9,209 nucleotides of DNA. Origin: Parcubacteria group bacterium Athens0416_74 (GTDB taxonomy: Bacteria > Patescibacteriota > Minisyncoccia > Phycocordibacterales > UBA2100). The stretch is from assembly GCA_007375785.1 (NCBI GenBank), contig VMEY01000046.1, positions 1-9,209 on the forward strand, read 5' to 3'. The position numbers and the translations under genes are program-made. The first letter of the stretch is position 1, and each line of letters opens with the position of its first letter. The notes under the pieces were generated by a model that was not told the DNA's origin, made no database searches, and saw only the letters and a list, made by a program, of their open reading frames with translations. Positions 5,453 through 9,209 of the stretch are shown here, piece after piece.

Positions 5453-5914
5453 ATGCGACGACCTGTAAAAAATCGTAAACAACCTCAGCCGGACGAAGTG
5501 TACGGCTCGATGAAGGTTGCCAAGCTCATCAACTACGTCATGGAATGCGGCAAGAAAGATACGGCCCGCAAAATCGTGTACAAAGTCATGGAAGAGCTGA
5601 AGAAGGATGGCGACCCTGTCGCAATCCTTGAAGAGGCGCTCGAGAAGGCATCTCCCGCTGTCGAAGTCCGCTCACGCCGCGTCGGTGGTGCCAACTACCA
5701 GGTTCCGCGTGAAGTTCGTCCTGAGCGCCGCATGGCTCTCGGACTACGCTGGATAGTCGACGCAGCCGAAGGCACCAAGGGTAAGCCGATGGCGGAGACG
5801 CTGCTCGCCGAAATCAGAGCTGCACACAAGGGAGAGGGCAGTGCGGTCACCAAGAAAGAGACGACCCACCGCATGGCCGAAGCCAACAAGGCATTCGCGC
5901 ACTTCGCGTGGTAA
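5453..5914 (+). CDS. rpsG: Ribosomal protein uS7
   Basis: 153 residues, close to the usual 155-156. uS7 binds the 3' major domain of 16S rRNA and starts assembly of the small-subunit head. Recognisable segments are MRRPVKNRK at the start, KVAKLINYVMECGKKDTARK, the VEVRSRRVGGANYQVPREV hairpin and RRMALGLRWIV, with the AHFAW end. An in-frame TTG at 5444 would add three residues, but the ATG at 5453 gives the normal uS7 N-terminus. It lies 14 bases after rpsL and has no Shine-Dalgarno site, so translation may be coupled to rpsL or depend on the AT-rich upstream stretch. A strong terminator follows instead of fusA, which usually comes next in the str operon. Confidence 0.97.
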   Translation: MRRPVKNRKQPQPDEVYGSMKVAKLINYVMECGKKDTARKIVYKVMEELKKDGDPVAILEEALEKASPAVEVRSRRVGGANYQVPREVRPERRMALGLRWIVDAAEGTKGKPMAETLLAEIRAAHKGEGSAVTKKETTHRMAEANKAFAHFAW

Positions 5915-5937
5915 CACCCAACGTCATAGTTTGATAC

Positions 5938-5963
5938 AAACGGTCGCTTGTAAGCGACCGTTT
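5938..5963. terminator. Strong terminator closing rpsL-rpsG
   Basis: A 12-bp perfect inverted repeat (AAACGGTCGCTT / AAGCGACCGTTT) with a very short loop, followed by TGTATT. The A-run and T-run at its ends make it look bidirectional. It separates the ribosomal protein genes from the downstream genes. Confidence 0.85.
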
Positions 5964-5981
5964 TGTATTCACTCACCATAG

Positions 5982-5987
5982 TATGAT
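5982..5987 (+). promoter_or_regulatory. -10 box (TATGAT), leaderless spacing
   Basis: TATGAT followed by GACCCA (6 bases) and the ATG at 5994. It lies shortly after the rpsG terminator, so the methyltransferase-like gene should have independent transcription. No clear -35 and no Shine-Dalgarno site. Confidence 0.5.
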
Positions 5988-5993
5988 GACCCA

Positions 5994-6665
5994 ATGAGGG
6001 CCTTTTTCGACGGTGCGTTCAAGAAAAAGTTCGCAGAGTTTTTACGGCACCCCATCGTCGATAAGATGGTCGGTGTTATCGCTATCTCCCCGATGATATT
6101 CACGCTCTCGGTGTTCGCAGAGCGAGCACTTGAGGGGTACATCAATCTGTACGGTTCGCTCATGGCCTTGAATCAAGTGCTCATCGTGGGATTCACACTT
6201 GTTCGTAGAGTCCCCGTACGCGTATCAACCAATCCTCTCTATTGGTTCATCACAGCAGGGAGGACGTACTGGACGTTTGTAGTCTTCTACTACATCGCAG
6301 TGTGGCCATCTGTCGCTATCGTGCCGGGATTTGTCACGCAAGCACTACTCGTGCTCTCAATCGCGATAATAATCTGGGCCAGGCTTAGCCTCGGGCGCAG
6401 TATCGGCTTCATACCTGCACAGAGGCGCATCGTCTCGACCGGCATCTATGCGTATCTGCGGCATCCCATCCATATCGGGTATGTCCTCTTCCTCCTCTCA
6501 TTCATGCTCCAAAGTTTTTCTACCATCAACTGCGTGATTATCGGAATCGGCATCGTCTTCACCCTCGCCAAGAGCTTTATTGAAGAGCGCTTCCTGTGCG
6601 AGAGCCATGAGTATCAAGTGTACTGCGACCGCGTCAGGTACCGATGGATACCGTATGTCGCTTAG
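5994..6665 (+). CDS. Membrane methyltransferase, isoprenylcysteine carboxyl / phospholipid methyltransferase-like
   Basis: 223 residues with several hydrophobic segments (about 26-45, 52-70, 93-113, 115-132, 158-192). The C-terminal part matches the ICMT/PEMT superfamily pattern: LGRSIGF (133-139), GIYAYLRHPIHIGY (150-163, containing the conserved RHP of the cofactor site), then EER (197-199) and the RYRWIPYV end. These enzymes use S-adenosylmethionine to methylate membrane-associated substrates such as prenylated cysteines, phosphatidylethanolamine or small hydrophobic molecules. The bacterial substrate is usually unknown, and nothing nearby suggests one. The N-terminal 50 residues (AFFDGAFKKKFAEF) are amphipathic and not part of the core. 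The start is set by a -10 box 6 bases upstream. It sits between the rpsG terminator and ung. Confidence 0.82.
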   Translation: MRAFFDGAFKKKFAEFLRHPIVDKMVGVIAISPMIFTLSVFAERALEGYINLYGSLMALNQVLIVGFTLVRRVPVRVSTNPLYWFITAGRTYWTFVVFYYIAVWPSVAIVPGFVTQALLVLSIAIIIWARLSLGRSIGFIPAQRRIVSTGIYAYLRHPIHIGYVLFLLSFMLQSFSTINCVIIGIGIVFTLAKSFIEERFLCESHEYQVYCDRVRYRWIPYVA

Positions 6666-6692
6666 GGTGCAGGCGACCATGCGGACCTTTCG

Positions 6693-6720
6693 TTTACTTG
6701 TCGAGATAGTGGCGTACGAT
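6693..6720 (+). promoter_or_regulatory. Possible promoter for ung
   Basis: TTTACT (6693-6698), 16 bases, then TACGAT (6715-6720), which ends 7 bases before the ung ATG. The AGGCGG next to the ATG resembles a Shine-Dalgarno site but lies only one base from the start codon, too close to work, so a leaderless start fits better. Confidence 0.4.
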
Positions 6721-6727
6721 AGGCGGC

Positions 6728-7393
6728 ATGACAGAAGTTAGAATCGGCGGGGGTTGGAAAGAGAAGCTCGTGGAGGAGTTCTCTCAGTCATATTTTAAGG
6801 CGCTCACCGATTTTGTACGCGGTGAATACAAGAGCGCGGTCGTCTACCCGCACCCCAAGAATATTTTCAGGTGCTTCGATGAGACACCATTTGATGCCGT
6901 GAAGGTCGTGATACTTGGCCAAGACCCGTACCACGGTGAAGGGCAGGCCAATGGACTATGCTTTGCGGTGAATCCCGGCGTACGCCCGCCGCCGTCACTC
7001 CAAAATATATTTAAAGAGCTCCAGAGTGATCTCGGCCACCCCGTGAACCGCGACCCCGACCTCTCGCGATGGGCGAATCAGGGCGTGCTCCTCCTCAACG
7101 CGACGCTCACGGTGAATGCAAAGACACCGGGGAGTCATCAGGGAAGAGGGTGGGAGGAGTTTACCGATGCCGCAATAAAGAAGCTCGCTGAGGAACGGGA
7201 ACACCTCGTATTTATATTGTGGGGCAACTATGCCAAGAAAAAAGGCGCTCATATAGATAGAGAGAAGCACCTCGTCATAGAATCGGCTCACCCCTCACCA
7301 TTTTCAGCGCACAGCGGATTCTTTGGCTCAAAACCATTTTCTCGAACCAATACATATTTGGAGAGCCACGGGCAAAAAACCATAGAGTGGTAG
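6728..7393 (+). CDS. ung: Uracil-DNA glycosylase, family 1
   Basis: 221 residues, close to the 229 of E. coli Ung. It removes uracil from DNA by cutting the N-glycosidic bond, the first step of base excision repair. The water-activating motif GQDPYHG is at 64-70, with Asp66 as the catalytic acid and Tyr68 positioned to exclude thymine. The proline-rich loop PPPSL is at 87-91, the uracil-reading Asn124 lies in LLLNATLTV, and the DNA-intercalation loop HPSPFSAH with catalytic His188 is at 188-195. All key residues are present, so the enzyme should be active. The start at 6728 follows a TACGAT box by 7 bases. There is no clear terminator after it; the next gene begins 80 bases downstream. Confidence 0.97.
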   Translation: MTEVRIGGGWKEKLVEEFSQSYFKALTDFVRGEYKSAVVYPHPKNIFRCFDETPFDAVKVVILGQDPYHGEGQANGLCFAVNPGVRPPPSLQNIFKELQSDLGHPVNRDPDLSRWANQGVLLLNATLTVNAKTPGSHQGRGWEEFTDAAIKKLAEEREHLVFILWGNYAKKKGAHIDREKHLVIESAHPSPFSAHSGFFGSKPFSRTNTYLESHGQKTIEW

Positions 7394-7407
7394 TGGTCTG
7401 GCGCATT

Positions 7408-7437
7408 TTGAAACCTCGGCGTATCGTGATGTGTAGT
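7408..7437 (+). promoter_or_regulatory. Weak candidate promoter for the small membrane protein gene
   Basis: TTGAAA (7408-7413) and TGTAGT (7432-7437) with an 18-base spacer. Transcription from here would start around 7444 and give a leader of about 30 bases, long enough to contain the Shine-Dalgarno site of the next gene. The -10 match is poor. Confidence 0.3.
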
Positions 7438-7462
7438 GAGGTGCATCCCGTGCCCACAGAGC

Positions 7463-7468
7463 AGGAGG
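7463..7468 (+). promoter_or_regulatory. Strong Shine-Dalgarno site (AGGAGG)
   Basis: A consensus AGGAGG, 5 bases before the ATG at 7474. It decides the start of the small membrane protein and is the strongest such site in a window where most genes have none. Confidence 0.75.
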
Positions 7469-7473
7469 CGCAG

Positions 7474-7620
7474 ATGAGTAACAAAGAAGGCTTCGAATCC
7501 GTGCCGCATCTTATCGCCATGGCGGTACTGGGGTTGTTTTTCGCGGCAGCGGTGGGTGGGGCGGTGGTCACGTCCGCCAAGCACGCAAACATGGTGCCTA
7601 CCGCTCACACGCGGTACTGA
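7474..7620 (+). CDS. 48-residue single-helix membrane protein
   Basis: MSNKEGFESVPH is followed by one hydrophobic segment (residues 13-33, with GLFFAAAVGGAVV containing small-residue motifs that favour helix packing), then a short polar tail (SAKHANMVPTAHTRY). No family is recognised. The frame is open upstream to a GTG at 7387 that overlaps the end of ung, but the AGGAGG before 7474 points to this start. A good terminator begins about 20 bases after the stop, so this is a well-defined small gene and not random open frame. It could be a small membrane regulator or the partner of a larger membrane protein; nothing in the sequence says which. Confidence 0.65.
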   Translation: MSNKEGFESVPHLIAMAVLGLFFAAAVGGAVVTSAKHANMVPTAHTRY

Positions 7621-7642
7621 CGACCGGTTTTGAGGAAGCGAC

Positions 7643-7674
7643 AAGGCTCCGCACTGGCGGAGTCTTTGCTTTTT
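7643..7674 (+). terminator. Intrinsic terminator after the small membrane protein gene
   Basis: AAGGCTCCGC and GCGGAGTCTT form a 10-bp stem (one G-T pair) with a 4-base loop, followed by TTGCTTTTT. It likely stops transcription of the small gene and possibly of ung. Confidence 0.8.
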
Positions 7675-7692
7675 GGGCTGTAATCGCAGTGT

Positions 7693-7698
7693 TACGAT
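7693..7698 (+). promoter_or_regulatory. Possible -10 box (TACGAT)
   Basis: TACGAT, 9 bases before the ATG at 7708. The bases between include TTCATACA, which also separates the -10 box and ATG of fusA. No Shine-Dalgarno site. Confidence 0.4.
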
Positions 7699-7705
7699 TC
7701 ATACA
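7697..7705 (+). repeat. 9-bp direct repeat, second copy at 8490-8498
   Basis: ATTCATACA occurs here and again at 8490-8498, each copy ending 2 bases before an ATG (7708 and 8501). The two copies bracket the AT-richer gene. It may be a shared promoter element or the trace of an insertion. Confidence 0.5.
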
Positions 7706-7707
7706 TC

Positions 7708-8415
7708 ATGAGAAACGAGCCGAGGATAATGCGCTCCAAGCCGAATGATGAAGGCTCGGCAGAGCCTGGAACTCCGATCGATAAAGAATTTATACGACAA
7801 CTCTATATTTCAGTCTCTGAGATCAGGTCTTCAAATGATCCACTTAAAAACATGCAAGCACTGATGCGCGATGTAGAGCTCATCAATGGCCAGGATCTTC
7901 CTCAGGATATTAAGTTACTACATGGACTTATGAGCACGCTCGCGAAAGCCAATAGAGATATTGGTTGGAGGGAGCGCGGATACAAAGTGGGCGGAGAAAA
8001 AGGACCGCAAGTTCAATTGTTATCTGAAGCAGAAAGTGAGTCCTTTAAGCTTTTAACCCTGAAAATCAGAAATGCGGGCTGGGAGGAATATGAGAGACAA
8101 AGTGGGGGCTCTGATAGTGAGCGAAAGATGCCTAAAGAATTTAGCCCGCAATTCTTACGCTATGCGATGGTACTGCATGAGTTCCAAGTGGATGACCCGG
8201 CGGATTTTGCGCAGCGCTTGGAAGAGCTGGCACGGTACATTCTCGATCATGACTTACCAAAAGATCGGGACTTCGTTTATGATCTTGTTCACCATGTAAA
8301 AAACGCAGCAGGGTGGCTACCATATGATACTGAGGAGGCTCGTAAAGTAAATGATGAAATGAGCAAATTGGTCGGGGAGGTGGTATATAAATGCAACAAT
8401 CAAGATTTCACGTGA
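7708..8415 (+). CDS. Hypothetical protein with internal duplication
   Basis: 235 residues, highly charged, mostly helical, no signal peptide or membrane segment; not recognised. It contains two related segments: residues 43-87 (NDP, QDLPQD, then GW at 86-87) and 162-203 (DDP, HDLPKD, then GW at 202-203). The DP-to-DLP distance is exactly 20 residues in both, and each continues with a helix ending in an A/GW motif. A third partial copy (LKIRNAGWEEYE) lies near residues 112-126. This suggests a duplicated helical unit of about 60 residues. Residues 1-27 are polar and probably disordered. Codon use is clearly more AT-rich than in the neighbours. It stands between ung and fusA with terminators on both sides. 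The start could also be Met8. It may be a recent acquisition; function unknown. Confidence 0.75.
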   Translation: MRNEPRIMRSKPNDEGSAEPGTPIDKEFIRQLYISVSEIRSSNDPLKNMQALMRDVELINGQDLPQDIKLLHGLMSTLAKANRDIGWRERGYKVGGEKGPQVQLLSEAESESFKLLTLKIRNAGWEEYERQSGGSDSERKMPKEFSPQFLRYAMVLHEFQVDDPADFAQRLEELARYILDHDLPKDRDFVYDLVHHVKNAAGWLPYDTEEARKVNDEMSKLVGEVVYKCNNQDFT

Positions 8416-8461
8416 TTTGAATACCTTTGCTTTTTGATGTCATTTCGCCTATATTACTGGC

Positions 8462-8484
8462 ACGCCTCGGGCGTCTCTTTTTTT
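8462..8484 (+). terminator. Terminator upstream of fusA
   Basis: A short GC stem (ACGCC TCG GGCGT) followed by CTC and seven T residues. It lies about 50 bases after the stop of the duplicated-domain gene. The T-run runs straight into the fusA promoter region. Confidence 0.65.
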
Positions 8485-8485
8485 A

Positions 8486-8491
8486 GATAAT
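8486..8491 (+). promoter_or_regulatory. -10 box (GATAAT) for fusA
   Basis: GATAAT, 9 bases before the fusA ATG at 8501, just after a terminator. This implies that fusA has its own promoter and is not read from rpsL-rpsG. No Shine-Dalgarno site is present. Confidence 0.45.
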
Positions 8492-8500
8492 TCATACAAT

Positions 8501-9209
8501 ATGTCACGAGATTACCCACTTGAGAAAGTCCGCAACTTCGGAATCGTTGCCCACGTCGACGCCGGCAAGACCACCACGTCCGAGCGCATCCTCTACTACA
8601 CGGGGGAGAGCCACAAAATCGGTGAAGTGCACGAGGGCAACACGGTCACGGACTGGATGGAACAAGAGCGCGAGCGCGGCATCACCATCACCGCCGCAGC
8701 CATCACGTGTTTCTGGAATCCCTCGTACATGGGCACCGACACCTCGAAAAAGGTTCGCTTCAACGTCATCGACACACCGGGGCACATCGACTTCACGTCT
8801 GAAGTGAAGCGCTCGATGCGCGTCCTCGACGGTGCGGTCGTCGTATTCGACGGTGTTGCAGGCGTCGAGCCGCAGTCCGAGACCAACTGGCGCTATGCTG
8901 AGGAAGCAGAAGTGCCGCGCGTGTGCTACATCAACAAGCTCGACCGCACGGGCGCCTCGTTTGAGAAATCCTACGCGAGCATCTTGGACAGACTTTCCAC
9001 GAAGGCAGTCCGCATGCAGATTCCGATAGGTCTCGAAGACAAGTTTGAAGGTGTCATCGACCTGCTTGGCATGAAGGCCTACAAGTTTGAGGGTGAGATG
9101 GGTAAGAATGTAATCGCATACGACATTCCTGCCGAGTACCTCGACGAAGCAAAGAAGTACCGCGCTGAGCTCGTCGAGCGCATCGTTGAAAACGATGACG
9201 CGCTCATGG
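8501..9209 (+). CDS. fusA: Elongation factor G, 3' end outside the window
   Basis: 236 codons of the N-terminal GTPase domain are visible and the frame is open to the window edge. EF-G moves tRNAs and mRNA through the ribosome after each peptide bond and also helps recycle ribosomes. The nucleotide-binding motifs are AHVDAGKT (17-24, P-loop), RGITI (59-63, switch I), DTPGHIDF (91-98, with catalytic His95) and NKLD (145-148). The start MSRDYPLEKVRNFGIVAHVD matches EF-G well. In most bacteria fusA follows rpsG directly; here about 2.6 kb and four unrelated genes intervene, and fusA has its own -10 box after a terminator. tuf may follow outside the window. Confidence 0.97.
   Translation, partial: MSRDYPLEKVRNFGIVAHVDAGKTTTSERILYYTGESHKIGEVHEGNTVTDWMEQERERGITITAAAITCFWNPSYMGTDTSKKVRFNVIDTPGHIDFTSEVKRSMRVLDGAVVVFDGVAGVEPQSETNWRYAEEAEVPRVCYINKLDRTGASFEKSYASILDRLSTKAVRMQIPIGLEDKFEGVIDLLGMKAYKFEGEMGKNVIAYDIPAEYLDEAKKYRAELVERIVENDDALM

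Noticed and set aside
7387..7473. Upstream GTG start for the small membrane protein
   Set aside because: It overlaps the end of ung and has no ribosome site, while the ATG at 7474 has a consensus AGGAGG.
8504..8785. 93-residue minus-strand frame and similar plus-strand frames near the window end
   Set aside because: They lie inside the clear EF-G reading frame, which has all GTPase motifs.
1..9209. CRISPR array, tRNA, rRNA, transposase or phage genes
   Set aside because: Read through on both strands, no regularly spaced repeats, no rRNA stretches, no obvious tRNA cloverleaf and no transposase or phage-like protein were seen.

Overview
The window looks like a chromosome segment from a Candidate Phyla Radiation (Patescibacteria, Parcubacteria-like) bacterium. 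This is inferred from the gene style, not from a marker search. Genes are densely packed and fairly GC-rich. TAA, TAG and TGA all act as ordinary stops, so this is not a lineage that reads TGA as glycine. Shine-Dalgarno sites are mostly absent, and many genes start 6-9 bases after a -10-like hexamer. ComEC is split, and the ribosomal proteins have a compact, slightly unusual form.

Left part (1-3750). A 5'-truncated gene for the ComEC membrane (competence) domain ends at 1025. A minus-strand group follows: Fe/Mn superoxide dismutase (2743-2147), a four-helix membrane protein (2107-1670) and a protein with a charged, low-complexity tail (1583-1062). Divergent from the dismutase gene is a separate gene for the ComEC-type metallo-beta-lactamase domain (2859-3713). 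The two divergent genes share an intergenic region with a perfect 17-bp inverted repeat, one arm of which overlaps a -10 box. The two ComEC halves could together make the DNA-uptake channel and its nuclease-like domain.

Middle (3715-4947). A strong bidirectional terminator is followed by a minus-strand rpmB (bL28) whose reading frame is broken, then a small three-helix membrane protein. This is divergent from an M50 site-2 protease, and the two -10 elements face each other only 8 bp apart.

Right part (4948-9209). rpsL and rpsG form the start of a str operon closed by a strong terminator. fusA comes only about 2.6 kb later, with its own promoter, and runs off the window. Between them lie an isoprenylcysteine/phospholipid-methyltransferase-like membrane enzyme, family 1 uracil-DNA glycosylase, a 48-residue single-helix membrane protein and a more AT-rich gene for an unrecognised protein with an internal duplication.

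No CRISPR array, tRNA, rRNA, transposase or phage gene was seen. The observations most worth following up are the apparent leaderless promoter pattern, the inverted repeat between sod and the ComEC hydrolase gene, the broken rpmB, the uS12 loop changes, and the duplicated-domain protein inserted upstream of fusA.
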